From Motacilla alba alba (Eukaryota; Chordata; Aves; Passeriformes; Motacillidae): 64,000 nucleotides of DNA. Each line of letters opens with the position of its first letter. Position 1 is the stretch's first letter. Where the stretch lies: NCBI RefSeq assembly GCF_015832195.1, contig NC_052031.1, forward strand, positions 8,867,850 to 8,931,849. Reading direction: 5' to 3'. The translations under genes and the position numbers were made by a program. This document shows positions 38,363 through 52,100 of the stretch, piece after piece. Under the pieces are notes generated by a model. It had not been told where the DNA came from. It did not search any database and saw only the letters and a list, made by a program, of their open reading frames with translations.

Positions 38363-40235
38363 AGCAAACAAAATCAGGGAACTCGGACTATTCAAAGCAG
38401 AATTTGGGATTTATTTTTAGGGTCACACCATCGGCACCTGCATCTGGCTGGAATTTTGAAATTTATATGTGGAAGAAGATCTTGCTTGACAAGATTTAAT
38501 GATCATTCTGTTTACTTCCTTAAAGTCTCAATGGTGAATGGTAGACATTTTTTCATTTGTCTTTTCTGATTCCAAATGCTGCTACTGTCTTCAGCTTTCA
38601 GGCACAAGCAAGTACTTGCTTTGATATCTGTAGGTCTAAAAAAAAGTCTCAGTTATGCACTAATGGTTCAGAGGTTTATATTGCAAATTATTTGGGGCAG
38701 GAACTCTATATTCCTTTGTGTGTGTAACATCTGAGTCTCTGAGGACCCTGGGTCCCAGTGTTCAGTGAAAAGAATTGGAATATAATATTTTGCTTAACTG
38801 GGTTTTAGATGAGGCTGTCTTGTTAACTGAAATGCAAAATACAAATACAATTAATATTTTTTTCACTCACTCTTTCCAAGGAGTGCCTATAATCAGAATG
38901 TTCTTTGTCTTAAAGTCAGTCATAAATTTTATGACAGCACACATGCCAGAGAGCTTTGCACATAGACACGTTTCTCTGTTGTCAATAGTGGTTCGTGTCA
39001 CAGTGGGAAATTTGACTGCTGTCTTCAACACTCAAATATAAGTGGCAGAACCACAATTCACAGTCATAATTTTATGAATAAATTTACCTTCTCTTCAGAT
39101 CTCAGGGAAATTACTTATTTTGTTTGGACTGAGCACCAGCTCTTTTGGATGGCTTATATTTAAATTCAAGACAGTTCATTCATATGCAAATACTGCGCCA
39201 GGGGCAAGTAGAACAAAGTAGCTGACATCCTGTTTTGCTACCCAAAGGCTGGTCCATGAGGCCATGTTTCCATTCCTACTTAACAAAAGCGCTCCTGTGG
39301 CACTTGTTTCAGAAGTGAGCATACCATTCTCACACTTAAAAAATACCTGTATCCTTTTCTACATTCTGATATGAACCACATGCCATGGACTGATGGCAAT
39401 CCTTTTCACAGGTCATCCTAAAATGCACAGCTTCTGAAAGCCACATTCTTGTCCTTTCCATCCCATAAACTCATAGAGTAGCTGAAACACAGAACAGAAA
39501 CATAATATGTCATCAAGATGGTTGTGATTGCCACAAAATATAACAGTATCTTGGTATGAATCTATCCAGGATAATTTTTTCCCCCTCAGACATTCACAAA
39601 TGCATCAGATAGAAACTCTTTCAAGTGTTTGCCAAGTGAATATAAATATGAACAGCTGGGGCCAGGGAGGGAACCTTCCCTTTTATTTTCCCCTCTGTTA
39701 TGCATCAGTATTTGATTGGTTTGTTTATCTGGTTTTGGGCCTTTTGTTTTGCTTGTTTGTAGATGTATGAATTTTAATGAACGGAGCACTCTGGTATGAA
39801 CAAAATATCTGGAGACAGCACAGAGAAGTGGTTAAGAGACAGTGTCTGTTTTCAGGTTGTTTAGATGCCATTTCAAGTCCTCTCACCTCTGAAAAATCTG
39901 TTCATTCTATTCTAAGCATATGCCCATCACCAGTCTTTCTTTCATCTCTGTTTTTGCTTGTCATGTTTCCAACAATTCTCTTTGTCCCTACTTTTTGCTA
40001 CACCTTGTTCCACTGTTTGGCCTTTACTTGCCATGCCCAGTTCAAGTATTTTAACACAAGAGGTATAGAAAAAGTTAAATTTTTCATCACCTAGGGCTTA
40101 GGAGACCACAGCAAATTTACCAGCTAATACACCTTTTTTAATGAGGTATCTTTTTGCACATCCAAAAAAGGCATAATTTGAAGCTCAATGCTACAGGACT
40201 TTGAGACAAATAAGTAAAAAATAAATGGGATAAAG

Positions 40236-40285
40236 CAAAAAAACCAAAAACAAACAAACAAACAAACAAAAAACAAAAAAAAAAA
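40236..40285. repeat. (CAAA)n / poly(A) tract
   Basis: A run of A leads into about five CAAA units and then further A runs. Confidence 0.9.
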
Positions 40286-43200
40286 CATGGAGAAGAGCCT
40301 TATTAGCTGTGCCCTCAGAAAATCTGATTACACTCTGCTGGGAGTAGGGTTCTCTTTTTCTTTCCATTTTTCTTATAATATTTCCATAAATGTCCACTGA
40401 TGTCTTTCACAGAAAGGAACTGGGCTAATTGATCTGAACAGCTATGGCAGCTTTAAAAGTTTAAAGTACAGAAAGATTAGAGGAAAAAATGCAATGATCA
40501 AGGTGAGGAAGACATTCTATCTTCATTAAATAGCTACAGGAAGAAATCTTGCAAGAAAAACAAAGCAAAGGGAAGAAAAATTACAAGGTTCCACCAAAAA
40601 ATATTCCAGTTGTCTTGTCACATACCCAGTTAAGACTTATTCCTGCCAATAGATTTCTTATAAAGAGACCAAAGTGAAACACAGATGTCCCATCTCATCA
40701 AATGTATATCATGACTGGCCTTAAGCCATGCTGGAGTCTTACTCATAACTGATTGGGCATTTCAGAAATCCCTGTGTCTCAATTGGAACAAACAGCTTTA
40801 GGAGTAAGAATGTGCGTGACCGGGAGCTGCCCTTCAAATACTGCTGCTGTTCTTTTCTTACAGAGTACATGTGAGGCCAACCATGGCCTGAACCTAAAGA
40901 CACAGTGCAGTTGAAACCTGGAAGTTTAAACCTGCACAGCCCTGACAAAGCTGTGCCTGGACTGTACAGTTCAATTTCACAGTACCTTCTCAATGATAGC
41001 AGGAAAATTTACTGTTTGGCTTTCCGTGTCTTTGCTGAAGAGTATTTGAGAGAACTTGTTCTCACGCCCACTCTTTGGATAGGCTGGGCCTGCAGTGCAC
41101 AGCTGACTTAGTGGCTCCTATGACTTCAAATGTCTTACAAGAGGTTATACAGGAGCAAAAAACCTTTTTATTTTCTTTTTTTCTGTGGCAACATGATTAT
41201 CGGGGTGAACTTTTGCAGCACAAATAGTGCTTTTGTGGGGATAGAAAATGCCCCAGTAGGTTTCTCTAATCCTTCTTGAGAGAGACATCCTGGGGCAATC
41301 AACTCATTTATACATTCTCTACATTTTTTCCCCCCTTTTTCTTGAAGAAAAGAGCTGGTCTGCTGCCAAGACCTGTTTAAGTGGTAACCTATGCAATTCA
41401 TTCTAAAAACACTCATTTATCATACCCAAATTAATCTTGTAACAGGATAGCTGCTCTTATTTTCATTGTCATTTTGCCCTTTGGATAGGAGATCACAAAC
41501 GCATGGATATCCAACTCAAAGATTCTAAAAAGCATATATAAAAGAAGGAAAATAGGAATGGCATTGCTATAATTATAAACAGAAACAAGTAGCCATACAT
41601 CTTCATTTCTCACATATCACATCTATTAATAAGAGAATGAAATGTAATTTGTGCTGAATATTGCTCAGAGTCTTGTGCCAGAAGCATAATTGTTTTCAAT
41701 CAGATTGGTAGTTGGAAGAAAACGGCTTTTTTAAATCCACAGTAAACACAATTTATGCAAAATGATTAAAATATTATATATTTCATTTTTTTCTGGAACA
41801 CAGAATGCATTTTGACATGAAAAATTACATAAACAGTGAAGAGTTTGGTATGCAACTACTGTACAGAATTTTAAAACTATATATGCATGCTGTTGTGTAT
41901 AAAAAATAATATCTTGGCACTGGCAAGAACAGCTTGCTACAATGAAAAAGTTATAGATGTAATTTTTTACTGCAAGCACGCAGCCTTTTTAAACCTATGT
42001 CTTGTAAAAGCATTGCAGACAAATTTAAACGAAGGGTCGAGGTTTCTGTGGCAGGCTTGGACTCTTGATTCTTCCTTTTTTGGGGGGGTGGGTGTAAAAT
42101 TTTATAGGTTCTGCTCACACACTTAGAGGCTTTTCTCTCAAAGGACTTTCTTGTAGAGGAACACACTGCAAAATGTGTGATTTCTGACACCTCTCCTGTT
42201 CCCAGCAGCTCAGGCCTAAATTTATGTTCTCTGTCCTGCATCCCACTCTGCAGGGACATGAAGAAAATAATGTCTTATTTTCCCTTCATTTCTCCACACA
42301 CTCCTTTTTCCCTTATGTGCCAACATATCTCTTCAAAGTGACTTTCTTTGTCTGTGGATATTGAGTATCTCTAAGTGTTTTGGAAAGATGGTCCATCTCC
42401 TTGCATAGTTGAAATGGTTTGAAATTGTGGTTTTTCAAACGGACTTGAAAGCGGGAAGCATTCACCAAACCCACTAAACTGTATTCTTTCCATTGACTAC
42501 AATGAGCTTCAGAACAAGACTCAATCTTCATTCTTTGTTGTTAATTTCTTTAAAAAATTGGTTTCCTCACTAAGCTGTGAGTTGTGATTCTTTAAACAGT
42601 TTATACAAACAATTTTAAGCTCATCGATTTTTTATTTATTTTGTTTCCAAGTGAGAATTTGCTTTCTTTCTCCATCACTGTCTGCTCACTGGTTTGTCTG
42701 TGATGGGTTGCTGAGGTCAGTGGTACTTTTTCTGCTCCATGAATGGAACGACTCAAGTGTTTGAAAGAGACTAATGACTCTAATAGCCAACAAAGGATGA
42801 ATTTGCTTATGTATAAACATCTTTGTTTGTGTGCCAGTTAGGACATTTATGCACAGTACATCTATTCTCCCACCATAGGTGTATGCAAATTGAAATAAAG
42901 CTGGGGGGGAAATGGCAAATGGAGCTTGAATTTCAGATGGAGAGACTTGGGAGCAGCCCAACTCCCTGGCATGGTACAGTAGGCGCCTCCGGTCCCCCTG
43001 TCTGTGCTCTGGGTTGCCCACAAAAGAAAATTGCTGCAGGTCCCATCCAGTCTGCATGTCGCAACAAGTCCCTAGTTAGGGTGTTTGGAGCAGAAGGACT
43101 GCAGGGCACAGCACCACACAGGCCCACAGGTCACATTATAATGAGCTGGAGATGATCAGAGAGATATACTGGACACCTCCAATTCCCGAAAACAGCTTGA

Positions 43201-43338
43201 GTGTGTTTCTGATGTGCATCAGAAAAAGAAAAAAAACAAGCATAAAAGCAAAAGCCTTTCAGAAGTCTCTGCCATACCTCCAGAGTTGCAAATATTGTAA
43301 AACATATTTTCCTATCATAAGGATCTGCTTTTCAGTAC

Positions 43339-43375
43339 TTCCTTCTTCGTCTCCTTCTTCTCCTCCTTTTTTTTA
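43339..43375. repeat. Polypyrimidine (CTT/TCC) tract
   Basis: 37 bases almost entirely C and T with a TTC/TCC rhythm ending in eight T. Such a tract could act as a splice-acceptor pyrimidine tract, but the following AAACC is not an acceptor. Confidence 0.85.
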
Positions 43376-43899
43376 AACCTTGAAATTTAAAAATATCATC
43401 AATATAGAGATGCCTCTGTGGAACATCTTAGTTTAAATAGGCTAGCACATATTGACTAAATTCTCTTTGGGTGAAAGTGTTCCAACTATATACAAAGGCA
43501 ACGCTCTTCCAAAATTATTTTTCAATTGAAAACATTGAAATTATCATTTTTAATTCTCTTGTGGGTTATTTTCTTTTGTCTTTGCATAGTTTGAATTATT
43601 TGTATTGGTTTGTTTGTTTTCTCAGACATCCGATTTCTTTTTATAAGTGTATCCATGCAAATGTTACATTAAAAATAAAAGAGAGGAAATATCTTACTCT
43701 AGACCAGAGACTACTTTGGAGGCAGGGGGTAAAATTAAACTTTGAATTATTGCTGCATGTCTGAGGCACAAGCAGCAAACTAAAAATTAAGCTTTTTCAA
43801 TTGAAAAAAAATATTTGCATTCATTCTGCTCCGAGTGCTTTTTGATATGTTTTTGTCACACAGCACGCTTCCTTGGTAAACCACAAAGCAAGATATTGG

Positions 43900-45600
43900 A
43901 GCTCACATCTTAGAACCTTCTAGGGCTCCTAGGGCCAGACAAAGCAGAAGTGGAAGCAGCAATGAAAGACCTGGTCAGGTGAGAGCATCCCATACCCAGC
44001 CCACCCTCATGCCATCAGCTGAGGGCAGCACTGCTGAGGGCCTTTACAGAGGGACAAATGATGACTATTAGTGCTTCAAGTCAGACCTGCCACATCCTAA
44101 GATCTGCCTGAGTGAAACATCTCTTTGGAGCTGAGCAGAAGCATTTTCTGAGATAAGCAGGAGTGCCAGGAGCTGGGACCACCATCTCCTCCGGCTCATT
44201 GGGATGTCTGTCTGCCTTCACAGCACATCCAAGCCAGTGGGCTCAACACTCTGGAGCCCAGAGCTCCAGTCCAGGGAAAACTTCATGTAGATATTGCCAT
44301 AGAATGCCTTTTTTCCTTCAGTAGTGGTGATTCCAAGCTTCCACCCACCGCCTGCTTTAATGACAGTACTGTGGAGGACAGTGACGCCCACAGTTTGGTA
44401 CTAAGTCTGTTGTCAGCTCTCAAAGTTTCTCACAGAGTTTAGCTCAGCTATTTAGGGCTGATGAGATCATGCTGTTTAATAGACCAGAGACCACATACGG
44501 ATGATTTACCAGCACTTTGGAGAACCACAGTTTGAAAATCGTTGAGCACAGCTAATCCCAGGACTTGATTCTGGCAGGTAAGATCGGTCACTGGAATTGC
44601 TCCTGTCTAAGAGGTGCAAAAAGCCTTGACTAAAGCAGTATTTTCTGGATTTACTTCTGTAACACTGTTATGACTTCATTGATGCCTGCAGTAATGTATG
44701 GGAATGAGAGAGCAAAAGCAGCCATGATTACCACAGATCCTGTTTTTGGCACTGGTGCTTTCAGAAATGTACACTTCTTGTTCAGTACCTGCTCTCGGTT
44801 TCTGTGAAGATGTCTCTTTCTTACAAGCCTCTGCTATGCCTTGCCCATTACTGAATGGAGCCGTGAATGCCCACAAGAAGGGATCTATCCCTCCTGGCTG
44901 AGCGGACATTGCTGGCATTTTATAAACACAAAACTATGGGAGTTACTGTGGTATAGGTAATTTCTCACAGCTCACTGAGAGTATTTGGTCATGCTGGGCA
45001 TTGAGAGAAGAGGATCTGGCTTTCTTGCCAGCTGTCGGTGAGCCCCATGGATGCTTTTACAGCAGGATCAGTGCAGGTACCTGTGCTCCTGCAGGTTTCC
45101 ATGCCGAGGTGTCAGGGCATATAAAACCCCACAGCCTCTGTGTTTGCCTAATGCTCTTCAGTGCAGATCCCAGCCAGGGCTTGGATTTGTGGCTGGGCTT
45201 GGAGCCTGCAAAGCTAAGGATTCAAGATTTGGCCTGCATCTGTCTGTGTATTTATACGAAGACAGAAAAAGCAAATTCTTTACTAGCAAATATGAGTCAA
45301 AACAAAAACACTGTGAAGGTCAGCTGAGCACAGCAGTGAGATGATGTTATCCCAGCCACACTTCAACTCTTAAGCTGCCTGACCAGCCAGAGGAACTCCT
45401 GGGCAAAAGTCCTGAGAGGATGCCAGCTGGGAAACCACCCACTGACACCCAGCTGGCTGCTCAAAACAACTGGAGCCTCAGTGTTTGACACTCAGCTTCA
45501 GGCACAGCTGCAGGGCATAGCCCAGCCACGGAGCAATACCAAGGGCTTCTCATCAAGTTTTCCAAGAGAAATACTGCACAGGGGAAACACTGTTACAAAT
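43900..45600. other. GC-richer noncoding patch
   Basis: This about 1.7 kb is visibly richer in G and C than its flanks, with many CAGC, CTGG and CCAGC words. Frames of 97-108 codons overlap here on the plus strand (45001-45344), and an 80-codon minus frame spans 44676-44918, but none shows a recognisable domain. A recursive-splice-like CAG|GTAAGA lies at 44577/44578. It may be an old repeat, a regulatory block or an untranslated exon region. I cannot tell which. Confidence 0.4.
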
Positions 45601-45729
45601 CCTAATTGGTAAGGATTTCCTTTTTTTTTTTTAAATAAGATGAACAGCAACTTATTTAAGGCTAAATTTTTTTGTTCAACGTAGCTGGCATAATATTAAT
45701 CCAGCAAGTCAAACTCTGGTTTAGGGTTG

Positions 45730-45730
<1 letters not shown>

Positions 45731-45767
<37 letters not shown>
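45731..45767. repeat. Poly(T) run, 37 bases
   Basis: Uninterrupted run of 37 T, the longest homopolymer in the window, directly followed by AATAAATG. Such length is unstable, so the exact number may be an assembly estimate. No retroposon body was recognised on the right. Confidence 0.92.
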
Positions 45768-45771
<4 letters not shown>

Positions 45772-45939
45772 AATGTATTGGTTAGCATCTTGCTTTCAGC
45801 CAAGATACTATAAACAATTCACAGACACAGATCCAGTCCAGAGTTAATTAAGGTTGATCAAAGCTTATGTGCAGCCCTCAACTCCTTGTGCTGAGGATAA
45901 AAGCAGAGATCTTTTTTAAGGATGTGGTGTCCTTGGAAA

Positions 45940-46180
45940 TATATATCCCCTCCTTATTTGTTTGGAATTAATTTAATTTCATTGTAACCTCATGTCTATA
46001 AACGCCCTTCCATTAAGTAATAGCAATCTCTGCGCAATTCTTGGAAAAGTTTTGAAACTGTCTGGAGGCATTCACCATAAATGCGAATTTCATTTTTACA
46101 GATGTAGTAATGTGTTTACTGTAGTAATTTTGAGAAGTTACATTGCATTGTGATCACTTTTCTTGTAGGAAGGCTCCAGC
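45940..46180. promoter_or_regulatory. Possible conserved noncoding element
   Basis: This block has no simple repeats. It keeps several CpGs in otherwise CpG-poor DNA (TAAACGCCC, CTGCGCAATTC, AATGCGAATT) and carries a C/EBP-like TGCGCAAT and homeodomain-like TAAGTAAT words. It directly follows the 37-T run. Assignment is by appearance only. Confidence 0.2.
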
Positions 46181-49100
46181 TTTGACCAGTTCCATTGAGT
46201 TAGACACTGTACTTAGATACAATCAATATCTGGAAAAGTTTCCAGGCTACATGAACAAGACAAGCAGGAAGTCCTGTGCACATTCTACCAACTGAACCCA
46301 GAGACATCAGGGCTGAATCTAGAATTAAAATCTAAAGTCCTGGCAAGAGGGCTATCTGCCCACCCCCCCCATACATTCTGGGGCAAAGCACCAGATGGAC
46401 ATGTACCAGCCACCCACACTTGTGTTCTTCAGGTGAATGAGAACCAAACACAGCAAGGGGAGGAGGATTCAGCAAAAAGCAGCTGTTGCAAATAATTTGC
46501 AATTTGCATGCTACATATTTGCCATTCTGCTTAGAGAGAGCCAAATCAGTTAAAATCTGGACTTCTAATAGTACCCCTGTTTCTTCAATGGCAGACAGAA
46601 TAAGTAAGTTGGGTGGTGCCTCCAGTACGCACCAGCTTTGTCTCTAAACTGGGTTGCCTTTAATAGACACTCCTGGTACAGATGATAAGGCACTTCAGAG
46701 TCCCAGGTAACAATTTTAAGTTGTTTAACTTCCTGACATTTGCAGGAAGCATTACCAGAAGTCAATAACATCTGCATTACTGCATAACAGGTCCTAAACC
46801 ATGCTCATCTTTATGACCTTCAGACTATTCTAGGCCTAGAACAGGTTTGTTCCTGAAGGGCTGTACGCAGAGAATGAGCACTCTCTACTCAGGGGAGCAG
46901 TTTTGTCCACGAGGGCAGAATCTGGCATGGAATTGCCATGTGCCCCATACTTCAACAGGACAAGCTCTCTCGTGCAGTAGCCCACAGAAGACCTCTTTTG
47001 TGTTGTGTACAACTATGTACCAGATGTTTTATCCTGATAAAATGCAGATCAGGTTCTGTTTATGCTTATGTTGGAGGACAGCTTCTCATAAGGTTGGTGT
47101 GATGCAAACTTAATAATTTTGGCTGCATATAGTCCTCTCACAGAAATGGAAAACGGAAAATCCTCTATCCAGCCCTGTTCACTCCTTGTGAATGGGGCAG
47201 GAAACCTCTCCAAAGAGAGCAAAATTGGTTCGTTTTTCTTTTATGCCCATATGCTAAATTACAGAGATATTTTGCTTTACTTTTTTCTTCACTTTTTTTT
47301 CGTGTATGAGTTTTGCCAATCTAGTTATCTTCAGGACAAACCCTCTTTACTCTATAGCACGGGTAGTTCCTCACAGTACTTCCATCGTGTGTAGAGGTAA
47401 CTAAGTATTCTATTTCTACTATTAAGATTCTGCAATATGCCCCTGAGGGCTTGATAAACATCCCCAGACTGATTCCAATAAGCACATGGGACACTGAAGG
47501 CCATTTCTAGCCTAAAGCAGAGTTTCCATTTGGAAATGGAATATGATTTTGAATGGGGAACTCAGAAGCAGAAGGATTTTAATTTCTATTGTTCTTAGGC
47601 TTTCATTGGTCTTCAATTAGTCTTACTGTCAAGTAGGAAAAAAAGATTATAGTAAAGTATAAAACAAAATGTCAAATTTTATTGCCTGCCAGGTTTTGTT
47701 GTTGTAATGGGAGCTGAACAAATTGGTAATGGGTAAAAGCCTTGTGTTCATACTTACTAGAGAGAAAAAAGAATTGGTGAACTCTGTGTTCTGCCTAAAA
47801 AATCACTCTGGGCTATGTGGCTACTATTTTACTGTGTAGAAATAAAACTTCTTTTCCTTAACTGTTGAAGCAACAGAAGTAGTCTCCTCTTCCATGTGAA
47901 AAAAATTAGAATGATTCCATCACTTTGTTAACAGCAAACCTTAAGTATTTAATAAATTGTAAATATTTCCCTTAGATTATATTTAAGGAAATAAACCAAC
48001 TCCTTGGGTTTTGATGAACTTGCACTTAGAAAAAGTGGTTCTATTATCTACTGAAGAAAAGTAAAAAATCACTAGTGGGAACATGACACAACGAAATGTC
48101 ACGCCAAGTTTCAAATTTGAAATAGGAGGAAGTGCAATTTTTTCAGCAAAGTTTTTCCATCTAAATTTTTCAGAGAAGACAGTTTCTGCTGACTTTAAGG
48201 TTAATTTCTGATTTTGTTTTCTGTTATAAATTACTTATTATCTATTAGTCCTCTCTTGCCCATAATCTGCGAGAACAGCTCTATATACATGTGAATTCTT
48301 CTGGTGTTTTAATTGGATGTGTCTCCAGTGTGATACCATAAGTCTCTCATTTAGCATCCGCAGTTTAACATCCTTTGGAGCAAAGTGAACCAATGACTTA
48401 ATTAACTTCCACTTCAGCAGTTATCTGCTCTGGGAACCTGCAGGAAGTATTATTCTATTTGAGGGTGACAAATGAACATACATGAGGTACCACACGCCAC
48501 CCAGTGGGAGATCTGACAAGAAACATAATTTATTTCATTAGTGGTGCCAAAATGGGCTTTCAAGCTGAAAACCTAAATATGTAGCAGTGTCTTAGAAGAG
48601 GAAACAGCATGGGCTTGGTCTGAAATAATTGATTGTGTACAGTTCACAACATACATTTCCATGAGAAAGTTTAAGTTTTGTGCCAGTCTTCATCCATCAT
48701 ACTGTAGTTCATTAGATGTCAACCTAAGTGTTGTACAAAATAAACAATCATAAATACTTTTGGATTTGGTAATACTTATCAATTACATAATGATTTAAAA
48801 TAAAATACCTAGCCTTGATTCAAAATTAACTTTGGGGTTTTAGAATATATTTATAATTGCTCTGAGTATTGTAGATTTCAAAACATGGCTACAGTCTCCA
48901 ACATCCTTGGCTTTCTTCAGATTTATTGTAATTTATAGAGTAAAAGTTAGTGGCAGCCTCTAATTACCTACAGAACCAAAGTTTCCTGAATGAAAACTTG
49001 AGATCAAAGGGCATGAATAATAGCCTTAAAGGCATCTCCCCTTACACAAGCTACTCTTAGCCCCTCTGCTGTCCTTTGGTATAAATTAAGCACCTTAGGA

Positions 49101-52100
49101 TGAATAAAACATGAAGCACAGAAGGTTTAGATTTCACAGAAGACGAATGGTTGGATTATTGATGGGAAAAGGAGCATGGGAAAGTATAAACCATAGTGTA
49201 AACTGTAGATCTAAAATTTTTAAACTCTGTAAGCAATCACCTTAGCTTTAGTAATTTTTTTAAATTTATTTTTCATCATTTTGTTCAAATCCTTTCTGTT
49301 GATAAGGCAGCTGGGTTGTTCTGTGTCACTGAGCTGTACTTTTAAGAAAGCTCAGAAGCCTTTCACAGTTCATTCTGTTGATTTCAGTGGGCATATGACC
49401 AGGCCATAAAACCACAAGAGCAATCACTGGTTGTTAAAAACCATACAAGCACTTACATTCAATTATAATGAAAAAGGTGCATACCTCTTGTGTCTCATGA
49501 AACTCAGACTTGAAGGCTGTTTGATTCCCCTTATATACAGCATGAATCCAGTTCCTTCCTGATGTAAAGTTCACTGCCTTTCACTAGTGTTACACGTGCT
49601 GAATTTAATTCATTTCATATCCCATCGTGGTATAAATGTGCGTAACCGTAGGAATTAGGAAAATAGGATCAAAACCCTTTCTAATGTAGATGTTTATTAA
49701 TATATAAAGATTTTCCAGGATGAATAGGTACATGACACAAAAGCTGTGCATTTGTTTTGAACAAAAATCTGTACTTGATTTCTATAAAGAACATTTCCTT
49801 TGAAGAAAAAAAAAAGTACAAAAAGAAAAATCAGTAACAGTCTTGGGAAATGGTAAAATAAAATGTTTCTCTATGAGCTGTGAAAATGGCTGACTCTTCA
49901 TCTTGAAGAAAGATAATTTGTTAAGAATCAAAATATTACTCTCTGAAATTTGGACATTTGAAAAGTTATTTATTTTGTGTTTACCTATATTGAAAGCTAT
50001 CAATGAAAGCAGTCAAATGCACAAATTACCTTGCTTTGTAAACCAGGGAGACGTATATTATAATCATACCTCATTCAATCCTAAGGCCCAGGTATCAGGG
50101 CAGCCACGCAAACCCAGGAAAAGGGGCTCACACATTCCTTTTACTTGACTAACATGTGGGCTTTGAATAAAGCTCATCTGGTTTCCAGGAGATTGAGTCA
50201 GGCTTTGTCTCTCCTCTTAAGGCTGTTCCACTTTTTAGGACACAATTAAAAATTCTTTGGCCTGGAAAGGGAACCCAAGTGTCTCACATCCCCTGGGATG
50301 GGTCTAAATACTGTCTTATACAGCCACTTTCACGTTCTCTTGCTGTTTCAATAAATATTGAAGTATTTTATGGAAAATGAAAGACCCTCTGTATGAGCAA
50401 TGGAGAAAAAATGTATTCAAAAGCTACTGTAGGTTGTGATGGTTGCAGCAGCCTTGGGGAAGAGGGGAGTCCTGCCTTTGACCCTTGCCTTGAACTAGGA
50501 AAAAAGAGGTTTGAACAGCTCCCTCCTCATGCAGGAGTGTACTTATTCTTGGAAACTGGATAAAAAAATGTAAATTTAAACAAAAATGTTCACTGCAAAG
50601 ATCTTGTGCTGCCTCTCTGCTTTCCTGATTCAAAGTGCAGAAAAAAATACCATTTAAAAATTGTAATGGCAAGGTTAGAGATGTGCATTTTTTTGTTTGG
50701 GTCATGTTGGAATTTGGTTTAAATTTTTTTGTTCAGTTCACTTTAGACAAAAAGTCTTAGAGTAACCTAAATAACACTTCTTCATATTTATATTGGTTTT
50801 TATTTTAAGAAAATAAATACATAATCAACTAAAGAAATAGATGAAGAACATTTCCTTGCTTTTTCTAAGCTTTTAACATTTTTTTCTCAGGTCCATTTAT
50901 TTGAAGGAAGAGCTGTGAGTCAAAGTTTTTTTGATTACAGCCAAAAAATTGGGCTTTTTTCCCCTGTGAAGTATGACAGGAAAAAGTACCATTTTTCAAG
51001 TAGTTTTAATCTTATCTCTGCATAGGTGTAGTTGTTCTTAAATTGTCAGGTTTCAGGAAAACTTTGAGCTGATCCAAAGCCCTCTGAGTAGGTGACAGTC
51101 TTTCTGTTGACTTAAACTGTCTATAGAGGGGAAGCTATCTGAGCTAAAACCTACGGATTGAGAATTTGTGCCTGTGTAATCTAGTTTATTAAGACAGAGG
51201 TTTACAGGAAGGAGAGATACCTCAAAGTTATCTTAATATTGCAGAAATTTGATTAATTGTGCTTTGAAGTAAGGATGCTTTTATTTACTGTGTGTGTTGT
51301 TTGGGGTCTTTTTTCTCCCTGCTGTATTCTGGATATAACATATTGATGGAGAGGACACTGCAGAGGCCAATGAATTCCAATCAATGTGAATGCTCAGAAA
51401 CCCTCAGCAGCCAAAGAGCTCTGGCAAACAAAGCCATTTTATAATGTATTGACACAGACTTCACATTGCCCTGAGGAATAGAAAGGGTAGTTAGTTTAGG
51501 CAATCATGAAAAAATAAATCTCAAGGAGCAAATATTCTCACTTACAACAGTTTTCTGACAATAAGGCCATTTCTGACGGGAAGGGAGTTCACAGGTCATT
51601 CTTATTAAGTGTTTGACTGATTTATTTTAACACAACTCTCCCTTCTGCTGGAGCTGGGAGAACTGAGGTGTATTTTTCCTCCAGAAAAGCCTTCTAATGC
51701 TGTGCTGGGCTGCTGAGTGGAAAGGGTGAGCACTGCTATCCCGTCGTATCAATTGCAGTATGCTTCCATCAATGCAGCCAAAATGCTCCGGAAGGGAGAA
51801 TTCTCCAGCTTGACTCCACTCCCTTTCTGACTCTCCCTGACCTCTGGAGTTGCCAAGTGCCCTTTTAGGAACTGTTAGATGGTAGTTGTGCTTGTCATTG
51901 CAAACTGGATTACATGCTCTCTCTACCCACTACACTTTCCTACAATACTTATTTAAGGAGCAAGGAACAGTCCAATTCTCCCTCTAGAAAATGGCATTTT
52001 TAAATTTGCCTTAAAGCATTTGTGATATTTCTCAAAGCCAGACTACACTGAATATTAAAAACATCATGTGGGGTAATATTCCTCACTCATATTATAAACT

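Larger units (their letters stand above)
38363..43899. other. Noncoding DNA, no gene seen
   Basis: AT-rich unique sequence. It holds a CAAA tract (40236-40285), a polypyrimidine tract (43339-43375) and octamer words at 39184-39191, 42883-42890, 43655-43662 and 43813-43820. Frames at 42686-43155 overlap on both strands over a slightly GC-richer stretch and show no domain. Confidence 0.55.

Noticed and set aside
42686..43155. 123-codon minus and 110-codon plus frames
   Set aside because: Overlapping on opposite strands in a GC-richer stretch, with no domain or splice support.
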